Part shown: positions 8,088 through 16,176 of the stretch, piece by piece
Layout of the letters: each line of letters begins with the position of its first letter
Numbering within the stretch: position 1 is the first letter of the stretch
Assembly: GCF_030814215.1 (NCBI RefSeq)
Contig: NZ_JAUSUT010000001.1
Location: forward strand, 2,232,001 to 2,296,000
Reading direction: 5' to 3'
Origin: Amycolatopsis thermophila
Lineage (GTDB): Bacteria > Actinomycetota > Actinomycetes > Mycobacteriales > Pseudonocardiaceae
Length of the DNA: 64,000 bases
The notes under the pieces: generated by a model
What the model was told of the DNA's origin: nothing
Databases searched by the model: none
What the model saw: only the letters and a program-made list of their open reading frames with translations
Program-made: the position numbers and the translations under genes

Positions 8088-9401
8088 TCAGGCCGTGTCC
8101 GGCGACGGCGTCTCCGGCCCCGGGATCGCGCGCATGCTGACGTTACCGAACGTGCGCACCAGGTCCATTTCGGACTCGAGCACGGCGGCCAGGCGCCGCA
8201 CGCCCTCCTTGATGCGTTCCGGAGTCGGGTAGCAGTACGACAACCGCATCTGCCTGCTGCCGAAACCGTCGGCGTAGAAACCGGTTCCGGACGCGTACGC
8301 CACCCGCGCGGTCACCGCGCGCGGCAGCATCGCCTTGGTGTCGACGCCCTCGGGCACCGTCACCCACACGTAGAAACCGCCGTCCGGGTGCGTCCAGCTG
8401 CAGCCGGACGGCAGGTGCTGCTCGAGAGCGGACAGCATCGCGTCCCGCCGCTCCCGGTAGTTCTCGCGGAAGGTCTTGATCTGGCCCTTCCAGTCGTGCG
8501 TGGCCAGGTACCGCGACACGATCATCTGGTTGAACGTCGGCGGGCACAGCGTGGCCGACTCGGCGGCCAGCACCAGCTTCTCCCGCACGGCGTGCGGGGC
8601 GAGGACCCAGCCGACCCGCAGGCCCGAGGCGAACGTCTTGGAGAACGAACCCAGGTACACGACGTTGTCGGGGTCCAGCGACCGCAGCGCCGGGTAGGTC
8701 TGGCCGTCGAAGCCGAGCAGACCGTACGGGTTGTCCTCGACCACCAGCACGCCGTGCGCCCGGCAGATCGCCAGGATCTCCGCACGCCGCTCGACCGCGA
8801 GCGTCACGCCGGCCGGGTTGTGGAAGTTCGGGATCGTGTACAGGAACTTGACCCGCTGGCCGGCGCGCTCGGCGGTGGCGAGAGCTTCGCGCAGCGCCTC
8901 CGGCACCAGCCCCTGGTCGTCCATCACGACGTGCACGACCTTGGCCTGGTAGGCGGCGAACGAGCCCAGCGCGCCCACGTACGACGGGCCTTCGGCGAGC
9001 ACGATGTCGCCCGGGTCGCAGAACAGCCGGGTGACCATGTCCAGGCCCATCTGGGAACCCACGGTCACCACGATGTCATCGGGGTGGGCCGAGATGTCCT
9101 CCATCGCCATGACCTCGCAGATCTGCTCCCGCAGCGCGGGCACGCCCTGCGCGGAGCCGTACTGCAGGGCGACGAGGCCGTCCTCGGCGATGATCTCCCC
9201 GACCTGCGAGGAGAGGGTGTCCAGCGGCAGTGCGGCGAGGTTCGGCATCCCGCCGGCGAGTGAGACCACCTCGGGCCGGCTGGCTACCGCGAAGAGAGCT
9301 CGGATCTCCGACGCCGTCATGCCGGCCGTGCGGGCGGCGTAACGGGCGAGGTGGGGATCGAGATCGCGGCGGCCGGTGTGCTCGGGTGGGTTCGCAGTCA
9401 T
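8088..9401 (-). CDS. PLP-dependent aminotransferase, class I/II (LysN/MocR-like)
   Basis: This is a fold-type I aminotransferase of the group that includes 2-aminoadipate and aromatic aminotransferases; the true substrate cannot be read from the sequence. It has 437 residues. Visible are VSLAGGMPNLAALP near the N-terminus, LQYGSAQGVPALREQI, the PLP-contacting PNFHNPAGVTL and VVEDNPYGLL, and the PLP lysine in GSFSKTFASGLRVGW. The ATG at 9401 begins MTANPPEHTGRRD; upstream in-frame codons run into the promoter region, which contains a palindrome. It is divergent from the GNAT gene. Confidence 0.88.
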   Translation of the reverse strand: MTANPPEHTGRRDLDPHLARYAARTAGMTASEIRALFAVASRPEVVSLAGGMPNLAALPLDTLSSQVGEIIAEDGLVALQYGSAQGVPALREQICEVMAMEDISAHPDDIVVTVGSQMGLDMVTRLFCDPGDIVLAEGPSYVGALGSFAAYQAKVVHVVMDDQGLVPEALREALATAERAGQRVKFLYTIPNFHNPAGVTLAVERRAEILAICRAHGVLVVEDNPYGLLGFDGQTYPALRSLDPDNVVYLGSFSKTFASGLRVGWVLAPHAVREKLVLAAESATLCPPTFNQMIVSRYLATHDWKGQIKTFRENYRERRDAMLSALEQHLPSGCSWTHPDGGFYVWVTVPEGVDTKAMLPRAVTARVAYASGTGFYADGFGSRQMRLSYCYPTPERIKEGVRRLAAVLESEMDLVRTFGNVSMRAIPGPETPSPDTA

Positions 9402-9432
9402 CGCACTTCGCTTGCTGTTGATGGTCAGTTTC

Positions 9433-9450
9433 TCGAGTGTAACCACTCGA
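9433..9450. promoter_or_regulatory. Palindrome in the aminotransferase/GNAT divergent region
   Basis: The arms TCGAGTG (9433-9439) and CACTCGA (9444-9450) are separated by TAAC. It lies about 30 bases upstream of the aminotransferase start, where an operator would be expected. A GGGAAT element with GTTACA 16 bases further on (minus strand) overlaps it and may be a promoter. The regulator is unknown. Confidence 0.4.
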
Positions 9451-9581
9451 CCTTGTGATATTCCCGGCCTTTCGGCGTGGGTCACAGGGGCCTATTCTCA
9501 GAGACGGCCGAGCAGGCTGTGTGGTTGTGCCACGCCCTGCGACTCGTCGGGCCGGCCGCAACGAACCGGGGGAGGGATCAG

Positions 9582-10229
9582 GTGTCGCGTCGCGTCGTGG
9601 GCGTCACCCTCGACAACCTGGAACACCTGCCCAAGCACTGCCGGCGGTGCGTGTACTGGGAGCTCGCGCCGCACCTGCGCGCCCAGGCGGAGGAGTTCGG
9701 CCAGACCGAGGTCGAGAAGGAGGCCTGGGTCTCGTCCGTGCTGCTGGAGTGGGGCGCCTGCGGCCGGATCATCTACAGCGACTCGCTGCCCGTCGGGTTC
9801 GTGCTGTACGCGCCGCCGAACCTGGTGCCGCGGTCGATCGCGTTCCCGACGTCCCCGCCCAGCGCCGACGCGGTGCTCTTGACCAGCTTCCACGTGCTGC
9901 CCGAGTTCCGCGGCGGCGGGCTCGGCCGCACCCTCGTGCAGGCCGTCGCCAAGGACCTGACCCGGCGGGGTGTGCGCGCGATCGAGGCGTTCGGTGACGC
10001 GAGCCCGGGCGACGCGGACAACGAGCTGCTCGGGCACACCTGCGTGGTCCCGGCCGACTTCCTCACCGCCGTCGGGTTCAAGACCGTGCGGCCGCACGCC
10101 AAGTGGCCCAGGCTGCGCCTGGAGCTGCGTTCGGCCCTGTCCTGGAAGGAAGACGTCGAGGCGGCCCTCGAACGGCTCCTGGGCCAGGTGAGCATCACCA
10201 CGGCGGAGCCCAGCACGGCCCGGGCCTGA
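9582..10229 (+). CDS. GNAT-family N-acetyltransferase
   Basis: This is a predicted acetyl-CoA-dependent acyltransferase of unknown substrate. It has 215 residues. The family is indicated by the beta-bulge region LLTSFHVLPEFRGGGLGRTL, where the R/Q-x-x-G-x-G/A acetyl-CoA loop reads RGGGLG, and by the later alpha-beta pattern. The N-terminal part has four cysteines and histidines close together (HLPKHCRRCVYW), unusual for a plain GNAT and conserved, as I recall, in actinobacterial orthologues beside cwlM. The GTG at 9582 has GGAGGG about 7 bases upstream. It is convergent with cwlM across a DnaA-box hairpin. Confidence 0.8.
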   Translation: MSRRVVGVTLDNLEHLPKHCRRCVYWELAPHLRAQAEEFGQTEVEKEAWVSSVLLEWGACGRIIYSDSLPVGFVLYAPPNLVPRSIAFPTSPPSADAVLLTSFHVLPEFRGGGLGRTLVQAVAKDLTRRGVRAIEAFGDASPGDADNELLGHTCVVPADFLTAVGFKTVRPHAKWPRLRLELRSALSWKEDVEAALERLLGQVSITTAEPSTARA

Positions 10230-10234
10230 CCGAG

Positions 10235-10289
10235 TTATCCACAGAAAGCGTCCACAGAGCAGGGGTTGTCCACAGCTTCCTGTGGACAA
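10235..10289. promoter_or_regulatory. DnaA-box cluster, two boxes forming a hairpin between convergent genes
   Basis: Four boxes lie in 55 bases: TTATCCACA at 10235-10243, the weaker GCGTCCACA at 10248-10256, TTGTCCACA at 10266-10274, and its exact inverse TGTGGACAA at 10281-10289. The last two belong to a perfect 14-base-pair inverted repeat (arms about 10262-10275 and 10280-10293, loop CTTC). The element can therefore serve as a DnaA-binding cluster and as a bidirectional terminator for the convergent GNAT and cwlM genes. Confidence 0.75.
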
Positions 10290-10311
10290 CCCCTGGGTGT
10301 GCTCGTGCGGG

Positions 10312-11445
10312 TTATTCGGCCTTGGCGAGCTCGTGCGCGAGCACGTCGGCGAAGGTGAAGGTGCCGGTGGGCTGGTCACCCTCGCCCAGCAGGTACAGCC
10401 GCTTCACGGCGATCAGGATGCCCTCGGCGACGATGTCGCGGAACGCCGGGTCGGATAGCTTCGCCCGGTCGCCCGGGTTGCTCAGGTACCCGATCTCCAT
10501 CCGCACCGCCGGGCACCGGGTCAGCCGCAGGATGTCCCAGGTCTTGGCGTGCGTGCGGCAGTCCAGCAGACCGGTGCGGGCGGCGACCTCGCGCTGCAGG
10601 TAGCCGGCCAGCAGCTCACCCACCGTCGACGTGGTGCCCAGCCCGTTGCCCCAGTGGAACGACGCGACGCCCTGAGCGTGCGGCGAGGAGTTGCGGTCGC
10701 AGTGCAGCGACAGGAACAGGTCCGCGCCCGCGTTGTTCGCGAACGCGGCGCGCTCGGCCTCGGCCGGGCCGGTGTCCGGCCCGCGGGAGATCAGCGCCTC
10801 CATGCCGGTGGCCTTCATCCGGCCCTCGAGCCGGCGCGCCAGGTCCCACACCAGGTCGGCCTCGCGCAGGCCGCCGATCTCGACGCCCGGGTCGGCACCG
10901 CCGTGACCGGGGTCGATCACGATCCGCTTGCCGCGCAGCCGCGGGCCGGACTGGCGGACCTGCTCCTGCTCGCGCAGCAGCACCGGGCGGCCACCGCGGG
11001 CGCGCGGCGAGAGCTGCCGCAGCGCGCGGACCGTCGCCGGACCGCAGATCCCGTCGATGACCAGGCCGTAGTCGCGCTGGAAGTTGCGCAGCGCCTTCTC
11101 GGTCTTCGGGCCGAACATGCCGTCCGGACGGCCCGCGTCGTAGCCCAGCTCGGTGAGCCGGTCCTGCAGCGCGAACACGTCGTCGCCGTGCACGGGCGCG
11201 GAGATCAGGTAGGCCAGCGGACGGCTGCCCAGGTGGAAGGTCGCACCACGCAGCACCTGGTAGGTGGCCGGCCCGACGACCCCGTCGATGAGCAGACCAC
11301 GACGCTGCTGGAAACCGCGAACGGCCCGTTCGACCTCGTGGTCGAACAGGTTGCCGTCCTCCGGCCGGAGCAGGCCGATCGAGGCCAGCATCGACCTGAT
11401 CTCAGCGACGTCGTTCCCGACGTCGCCGCGGCGGAGCACCCGCAT
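10312..11445 (-). CDS. cwlM: CwlM-like N-acetylmuramoyl-L-alanine amidase homologue
   Basis: CwlM has an amidase_3 fold. In mycobacteria it is best known as a cytoplasmic activator of MurA controlled by the kinase PknB. This copy has 377 residues and no signal peptide, consistent with an intracellular role. It has two peptidoglycan-binding-like repeats (about residues 10-60 and 90-145; FQQRRGLLIDGVVGPAT and FQRDYGLVIDGICGPAT), then the amidase_3 domain. The zinc ligands are visible in VIDPGHGGADPG, LREADLVW and LFLSLHCDRN, and the catalytic Glu in VRMEIGYLSNPGD, so the enzymatic site looks intact. ATG at 11445 follows GAGGAG. Position next to trxA-trxB matches the mycobacterial order. Confidence 0.9.
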   Translation of the reverse strand: MRVLRRGDVGNDVAEIRSMLASIGLLRPEDGNLFDHEVERAVRGFQQRRGLLIDGVVGPATYQVLRGATFHLGSRPLAYLISAPVHGDDVFALQDRLTELGYDAGRPDGMFGPKTEKALRNFQRDYGLVIDGICGPATVRALRQLSPRARGGRPVLLREQEQVRQSGPRLRGKRIVIDPGHGGADPGVEIGGLREADLVWDLARRLEGRMKATGMEALISRGPDTGPAEAERAAFANNAGADLFLSLHCDRNSSPHAQGVASFHWGNGLGTTSTVGELLAGYLQREVAARTGLLDCRTHAKTWDILRLTRCPAVRMEIGYLSNPGDRAKLSDPAFRDIVAEGILIAVKRLYLLGEGDQPTGTFTFADVLAHELAKAE

Positions 11446-11590
11446 GCACTCCTCGCTCTTTCCTTGGGCATCGATCAAGAACCGATGCGGCACAAACAAT
11501 CTCGGGCTAGCCTCGGGTTCCCATTCTGCCCTGAGAACTCTCCGTGACCGCGCGGGGCCGGTCGGTGCGTCATCCGGGCGGGTGGCATGG

Positions 11591-11632
11591 AAAACCCGGG
11601 GGCCGTCTTGTGAAGACGTCCACCCCCGGGTT
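11591..11632 (-). terminator. Intrinsic terminator after trxA
   Basis: On the minus strand a 10-base-pair stem, AACCCGGGGG paired with CCCCCGGGTT, encloses a smaller CGTCTT/AAGACG hairpin and is followed by TTTT. It should end the trxB-trxA transcript before cwlM. Confidence 0.85.
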
Positions 11633-11645
11633 CAGGTTGCCTGGG

Positions 11646-11972
11646 TCAGGCCAGAACGTCGGACAGATCCGACAGCAGCGCGGCCTTCGGCTTGGCGCCG
11701 ACGATCTGCTTCACCGGCTTGCCGCCCTGGAACAGGATCAGCGTCGGGATCGACATGACCTGGTAGTCACGCGCGGTGCCCGGGTTCTCGTCGATGTCGA
11801 GCTTGGCGACGGTCAGCTTCTCCTTGTGCTCGGAGGCGATCTCCTCGAGCACCGGAGCGACCATCTTGCACGGCCCGCACCAGGTCGCCCAGAAGTCGAC
11901 CAGGACCGGCTTGTCGCTGGTCAGGACGTCATCGGCGAAGGACTGGTCGGTCACCTTGACGGTGTCGGACAT
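11646..11972 (-). CDS. trxA: Thioredoxin
   Basis: This is a cytoplasmic disulfide reductase that passes electrons from thioredoxin reductase to ribonucleotide reductase, peroxiredoxins and others. It has 108 residues, the usual length. It contains the active site ATWCGPCKM, the cis-proline loop MSIPTLILF and the C-terminal GAKPKAAL. It lies 30 bases downstream of trxB and is probably co-transcribed with it from a promoter of the disulfide-stress type. Confidence 0.97.
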   Translation of the reverse strand: MSDTVKVTDQSFADDVLTSDKPVLVDFWATWCGPCKMVAPVLEEIASEHKEKLTVAKLDIDENPGTARDYQVMSIPTLILFQGGKPVKQIVGAKPKAALLSDLSDVLA

Positions 11973-12002
11973 TTCATCTCCCTACTTGGTACGAGCCTTC
12001 GG

Positions 12003-12995
12003 TCAGTTCGTGGAGCCGTAGCCGCCGCCCACCAGTTCGGGCGCGACCTCGGCGTTCTCGGTGCCGGCGTGCTCGGCCAGCCAGCGCTCGGCGTCGATGG
12101 CCGCGGAGCAGCCCGAGCCGGCGGCCGTGATGGCCTGCCGGTAGGTGTGGTCGACCAGGTCGCCCGCGGCGAAGACGCCGGGCACGTTGGTGTAGGAGGT
12201 GCGGCCCCTGGTCAGGACGTAGCCCTCCGCGTCCAGCTCGACCTGGCCCTTGACCAGTTCGCTGCGCGGGTCGTGGCCGATCGCGACGAAGAAGCCGGTG
12301 ACGTCGAGCACTGACTCCTCGCCCGTGACGGTGTCCTTCAGCTTCAGGCCGGACACCGTGGTGTCCCCCTGCACCTCGACGACCTGCTTGTTCAGCGCCC
12401 ACTTGATCTTCTCGTTCGCACGGGCGCGCTCGAGCATGATCTTGGACGCGCGGAACTCCTCACGCCGGTGCACGATCGTCACCGACCGGGCGAACTTGGT
12501 CAGGAAGGTGGCCTCCTCCATCGCGGAGTCGCCACCGCCGAGCACGGCGATGTCCTGGTCGCGGAAGAAGAAGCCGTCACAGGTGGCACAGGCCGACACC
12601 CCGCGGCCGAGCAGCTCCTGCTCACCTGGCACGTTCAGGTAGCGGGCCGCCGAACCCATGGCGAGGATCACGGCCTTGGCCGCGTAGCGGGTGCCGTTGG
12701 CGGTGACGTACTTGACGTCGCCCGCCAGCTCGACCTGCTCCACGTCCTCCGCACGCAGCTCCGCGCCGAAGCGCTCGGCCTGCTTGCGCATCTCCTCCAT
12801 CAGGTCCGGGCCCTGGATGCCGTCCCGGAAGCCCGGGTAGTTCTCGACCTCAGTGGTGGTCATCAGCGCGCCGCCGAACTGCGAACCCTCGAACACCAGC
12901 GGCTCCAGCTGGGCACGCGCGGCGTAGACCGCTGCCGTGTACCCGGCCGGACCCGACCCCACGATGATCAGGTTCCGAACGTTTTCCGCTGCCAC
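12003..12995 (-). CDS. trxB: Thioredoxin-disulfide reductase
   Basis: This NADPH- and FAD-dependent flavoenzyme reduces thioredoxin. It has 330 residues. It has the FAD-binding [19 protein letters not shown], the redox-active CATCDGFFF, the NADPH loop [12 protein letters not shown], and the C-terminal FAD motif [19 protein letters not shown]. The GTG at 12995 has GGAGG upstream; the longer frame upstream overlaps the promoter. The C-terminus has a 20-residue tail beyond the core. It sits between the anti-sigma factor gene and trxA. Confidence 0.96.
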   Translation of the reverse strand: MAAENVRNLIIVGSGPAGYTAAVYAARAQLEPLVFEGSQFGGALMTTTEVENYPGFRDGIQGPDLMEEMRKQAERFGAELRAEDVEQVELAGDVKYVTANGTRYAAKAVILAMGSAARYLNVPGEQELLGRGVSACATCDGFFFRDQDIAVLGGGDSAMEEATFLTKFARSVTIVHRREEFRASKIMLERARANEKIKWALNKQVVEVQGDTTVSGLKLKDTVTGEESVLDVTGFFVAIGHDPRSELVKGQVELDAEGYVLTRGRTSYTNVPGVFAAGDLVDHTYRQAITAAGSGCSAAIDAERWLAEHAGTENAEVAPELVGGGYGSTN

Positions 12996-13034
12996 CCGTA
13001 GACCTCCGACTCGTCGTGACCTGCGTACCAGGCT

Positions 13035-13062
13035 CAACACGATCGTAGGGTCCGGTGTTCCC
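13035..13062 (-). promoter_or_regulatory. Putative SigR/SigH-type promoter of trxB-trxA
   Basis: On the minus strand GGGAAC (13062-13057) and GTTG (13038-13035) are 18 bases apart. This agrees with the thiol-oxidative-stress sigma factor consensus GGGAAY-N18-GTT known from Streptomyces SigR and mycobacterial SigH. It lies about 40 bases upstream of the trxB start. Confidence 0.6.
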
Positions 13063-13097
13063 GCCGTGACACGCGTCGCCCGCGTCACGGACCGCGA

Positions 13098-13865
13098 CTA
13101 GCCGATGACCTTGTCCAGCAGGACGCCGGCGTTGCCCGCGCCGCAGGCCGGGGTGAAGGCGACCAGCCGGAACTTCGCCAGCTGACCCGTCGTCAGCAGC
13201 GTCAGCACGGCCGGCTGCCCGTCGATGGTGCCCTGGCGGACCCCGACCGGCTTGGCGGTGTCGGCGAATCCGGCGGCCTTCAGGCACGCCTGCAGGCCGT
13301 CGGCGTTGCCGAGCGGTCCGTAGTCGAAGACGCCGTCGATCTGGCCCACCGCGCTGGCGGCCTGGTCGCCGCGCAGGTTCAGCGGTGGCTGCGCGACCGC
13401 GCTCCGGGTCGGTGGCGGCGCCGCCACGTTGCCGCCCGTGGAAGGAGATGTACCGCTCGGGATGGCGATCGCGACGGCGGCCACCGCGGCGGCGGCCACG
13501 GCCACCACCCCGCTGATCCAGCCTATGCGCTTGTTCCGGCGGCGCCGGGCCGCGTCCAGGCTCACCACCGGCGCCAGGCCGGGCTGCTGCGGCGGGAACG
13601 CCCGCCGCGCCTCGTCGGCGATCGCCGCGTCGATGCGGGCCGCGACGTCCGCGGGCATCGGCGGGACCTCGGTGGCCAGGTTCGCCAGGTCGGCGGTGGT
13701 CAGCTCCAGGGCTTCGATGATCGCGCGCGCCTCGGGATCGGCCTGCACCCGCGGCCACAACCGCGCGGCCTGGTCCTCGTCGAGGGCACCGGCGTGCAGG
13801 TCGGCGAGCAGGTCGACAGACCAGGGCGGGCCGGCGGCCTCGATCCCCCGACTCTCGTCCGTCAT
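13098..13865 (-). CDS. Membrane anti-sigma factor for SigM
   Basis: This predicted single-pass membrane protein should hold SigM inactive. It has 255 residues. The cytoplasmic N-terminal part (about 1-125) has WSVDLLADLHAGALDEDQAARL, typical of the actinobacterial anti-SigM family. The single membrane helix is about residues 131-152 (WISGVVAVAAAAVAAVAIAI). An extracellular C-terminal region with two cysteines (ACLKAAGF and TPACGAGN) may sense the signal. The ATG at 13865 overlaps the sigM stop as ATGA, so synthesis is coupled. In M. tuberculosis the gene at this position is the SigM anti-sigma factor. Confidence 0.8.
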   Translation of the reverse strand: MTDESRGIEAAGPPWSVDLLADLHAGALDEDQAARLWPRVQADPEARAIIEALELTTADLANLATEVPPMPADVAARIDAAIADEARRAFPPQQPGLAPVVSLDAARRRRNKRIGWISGVVAVAAAAVAAVAIAIPSGTSPSTGGNVAAPPPTRSAVAQPPLNLRGDQAASAVGQIDGVFDYGPLGNADGLQACLKAAGFADTAKPVGVRQGTIDGQPAVLTLLTTGQLAKFRLVAFTPACGAGNAGVLLDKVIG

Positions 13866-14506
13866 CGTCCCTCCCTCTCGCGCTGTGCCCCAGACCGGCC
13901 GCCGCGCTCCCGTTTGCTTTCGGAAGTTGGGACGTTCGCTATTGCATCCGGGTTCCGGAGATGGCCGAGAACTTTGGCGAGCTTGGCGCGTCCCCGCGCG
14001 CACCGGCTCTTCACCGTGCCCTCGGCGATCCCGAGCATCCGCGCGGTCTCGCTCACCGAGTAACCCTCGACGTCGACCAGCACGATCGGCATCCGCTGGT
14101 CCTCCGGCAGCTGCGCCAGCGCCTCCTTGATGACCAGGCGGGTCTCCCGGTCGGCCATGCTGTCGCGTGGTGTCGCCGGCTCGTTCACCCCGGTCTCGGG
14201 CAGGGGCACCGTCGGGCGGGCCTGCCTGCGCCGGACCCGGTCCAGGCACGCGTTCACCACGATCCGGTGCAGCCAGGTCGTGACCTGGGATTCCGCCCGG
14301 AAGTTCGCGGCGGCACGGAAGGCGGAGATGAAGGCGTCCTGCAGGGCGTCGGCGGCTTCCTCGGGGTCGCGGAGGGTGCGCAGGGCCACCGCCCACATGC
14401 GGTCCCGATGCCGCCGGACCAGTTCGCTGAACGCGTGCGGGTCACCCGACGCGTGCGCCGCGAGGAGGTCGGCGTCCGTTGGTGCAGCTGCGGTCACCCG
14501 CAGCAC
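13862..14506 (-). CDS. sigM: ECF RNA polymerase sigma factor SigM
   Basis: This is an alternative sigma factor of the extracytoplasmic-function class. It has 214 residues. Region 2 is visible in AFSELVRRHRDRMWAVALRT and DALQDAFISAFRAAANFR, and in WLHRIVVNACLDRVRRRQ. Region 4 is in LPEDQRMPIVLVDVEGYSVS and GIAEGTVKSRCARGRAKL. The start is probably GTG at 14506, one base after the stop of the upstream pseudokinase gene; GTG at 14497 is an alternative. The basic Arg-rich tail after region 4 is longer than usual. Its gene follows murJ and the pseudokinase closely, suggesting a single envelope-related operon. Confidence 0.9.
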   Translation of the reverse strand: MLRVTAAAPTDADLLAAHASGDPHAFSELVRRHRDRMWAVALRTLRDPEEAADALQDAFISAFRAAANFRAESQVTTWLHRIVVNACLDRVRRRQARPTVPLPETGVNEPATPRDSMADRETRLVIKEALAQLPEDQRMPIVLVDVEGYSVSETARMLGIAEGTVKSRCARGRAKLAKVLGHLRNPDAIANVPTSESKRERGGRSGAQREREGR

Positions 14507-14507
14507 A

Positions 14508-16097
14508 CTACTGGGCGGGCAGGAACGTCAATTCGCCTATCTGGGACTGGTAGCCCTTGTCCGTGTCACTCAATCGAGTGATCCAGATGATCACGTATTG
14601 CGCCTGCTGGGGCTGCTGAAGGGTGATGTCCGTGGTCGGCCCGTTCAGCGTGCCCTGACCGACCACGCGGGTGTCGGCCAGTTCGGGGTTGCGCGAGTCG
14701 GCGAGCCGGATCTCGATCGAGGTGCCCGGGCTGTCCGCGGTGACCGTGATCTTGGCGAGGTTGATCGGCTTGTCGAAGCTCGCGAGCAGGCCGACGCCCT
14801 CCTTGATCGCCGGGAACTGCTGCCGGTACTGATCGGTGCGCCAGATCGTGGACTTGTCGCCGTCGACGGTGTTGCGGGCCCGGCTGGTGTTGTCGCCGTT
14901 GCCGTCCGGGTTGTAGACCGTGACGCTCTCCGGCCCCACCGGCCCGCCGATCTGCGGCTGGCCCGCGGTGGCGGGCGGCGGGTTCGGCGACGGGTTGACC
15001 GGCGCCGAGGCCGATGCCGTCGGGGTCGGGTTGGCCACGTTGATCGGCGGCCCGCCCGAGCTGGGGTCGTCCTGGAAGAAGCTGATGGCCAGCATGCCGA
15101 GCCAGGCGAGGATGCCGACCGCGGCGACGACCAGCACCGTGACGCCGAGCGCCAGCTTGCGGCGGCGCGCCCGGTCCTTGACCGGCTTCTTCGTGGTCCA
15201 GATCGTGCTGTCGCCGTCGGCCTCCATCTGGGCCTTGATCAGCTGCGTCCGCTCCTCGGCCTCGGCGGCCATCTCCAGCGCGCGCACGATCGCGGCGCTG
15301 GTGCGGATGCCGCCCGGACCGCCGTCCTCGACGGTGCGGACCGCCAGGGACGACAGCTCCTGCGGTACCGACGGCTGCAGCGAGCGCGGCGGGACCAGAC
15401 GGCCGTTCGGCGCGTGCGGTGCGGCCGGGACGGCGGCGGGGCCGCCCGGCAGCGGCCACCGGCCGGTGAGCAGCAGGTACAGGATGCCGCCGATCGCCTT
15501 CACGTCGTCGCGCAGCGTCGCGTCCGGCAGCGGCCCGGGGAACGCCAGGCGCAGCGAGCCCTCGGTGGTCAGGCGCAGGCGTTGCGGGTGGTCGAGGCCG
15601 AGCACCAGACCCGAGTGGTGCGCGCGCTCCACCGCCTCGGCGAGCCGCTGGACCATCCGCGCCGCGGTGAGCGGCTGGACCGGCCGGTCGGCGACCAGGT
15701 CGATGAGATCGGTGCCCTTGGTCCACTCGGTGACGACCACGCCCAGCAGGCCCTCACCGGAGGTGATGCCGCTGCCGAGGGTGAGCACGTCGAGGACGCG
15801 GGCGACCGCCTCGTGGTTGAACTTGGCCGCGTGTGTCGCGCGCTCAAGCGTCTTGCGGGCCTGACGTGCGGCTTCCGCGTCCGCCGGGTCGCCGACGAGC
15901 AGCGTCAGCGCGACGTCCCGCCGCAGCTGGCCGTCCCGCGCACGCCACAGGTGTGCGCCCGCCCGCTCGTCGATGCCGAACTGGGCGAGCAACCGGTACC
16001 GGCCGTCGCCCACGACGCTGCCCGGCGCGAGGGAACCCCCTCGCGCGCGGACACCCGTCCGGGTCGGACCGGACTGCTCGCTCCGCTTCTCGTTCAC
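14508..16097 (-). CDS. Membrane pseudokinase with extracellular discoidin-like domain (partner of MurJ)
   Basis: It resembles the pseudokinase and C-terminal half of mycobacterial MviN, whose phosphorylated pseudokinase recruits FhaA to control lipid II flipping. Here it is a separate 529-residue protein. The kinase-like region covers about residues 35-280. The lysine strand reads DVALTLLVG, so the catalytic Lys is replaced by Thr. No HRD or DFG motif is seen (LVLGLDHPQRLRL and RLAFPGPLPDA stand in their places). A membrane helix lies around residues 320-345, then a Pro/Thr/Ser-rich stretch, then a galactose-binding-like domain (WRTDQYRQQFPAIKEG, PGTSIEIRLADS). GTG at 16097 is chosen. It lies 79 bases after murJ. 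Confidence 0.82.
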   Translation of the reverse strand: MNEKRSEQSGPTRTGVRARGGSLAPGSVVGDGRYRLLAQFGIDERAGAHLWRARDGQLRRDVALTLLVGDPADAEAARQARKTLERATHAAKFNHEAVARVLDVLTLGSGITSGEGLLGVVVTEWTKGTDLIDLVADRPVQPLTAARMVQRLAEAVERAHHSGLVLGLDHPQRLRLTTEGSLRLAFPGPLPDATLRDDVKAIGGILYLLLTGRWPLPGGPAAVPAAPHAPNGRLVPPRSLQPSVPQELSSLAVRTVEDGGPGGIRTSAAIVRALEMAAEAEERTQLIKAQMEADGDSTIWTTKKPVKDRARRRKLALGVTVLVVAAVGILAWLGMLAISFFQDDPSSGGPPINVANPTPTASASAPVNPSPNPPPATAGQPQIGGPVGPESVTVYNPDGNGDNTSRARNTVDGDKSTIWRTDQYRQQFPAIKEGVGLLASFDKPINLAKITVTADSPGTSIEIRLADSRNPELADTRVVGQGTLNGPTTDITLQQPQQAQYVIIWITRLSDTDKGYQSQIGELTFLPAQ

Positions 16098-16176
16098 CCC
16101 ACGCTCTCTCTCCCACGCCTGTGGACGAGGGTACGTGAACACGAGGGGTGAGACAGGGTTATCGGTGCGTCGTTCG

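Noticed and set aside
16109..16119. DnaA box near the pseudokinase start (CTGTGGACGAG)
   Set aside because: A single box with a mismatch and no cluster.
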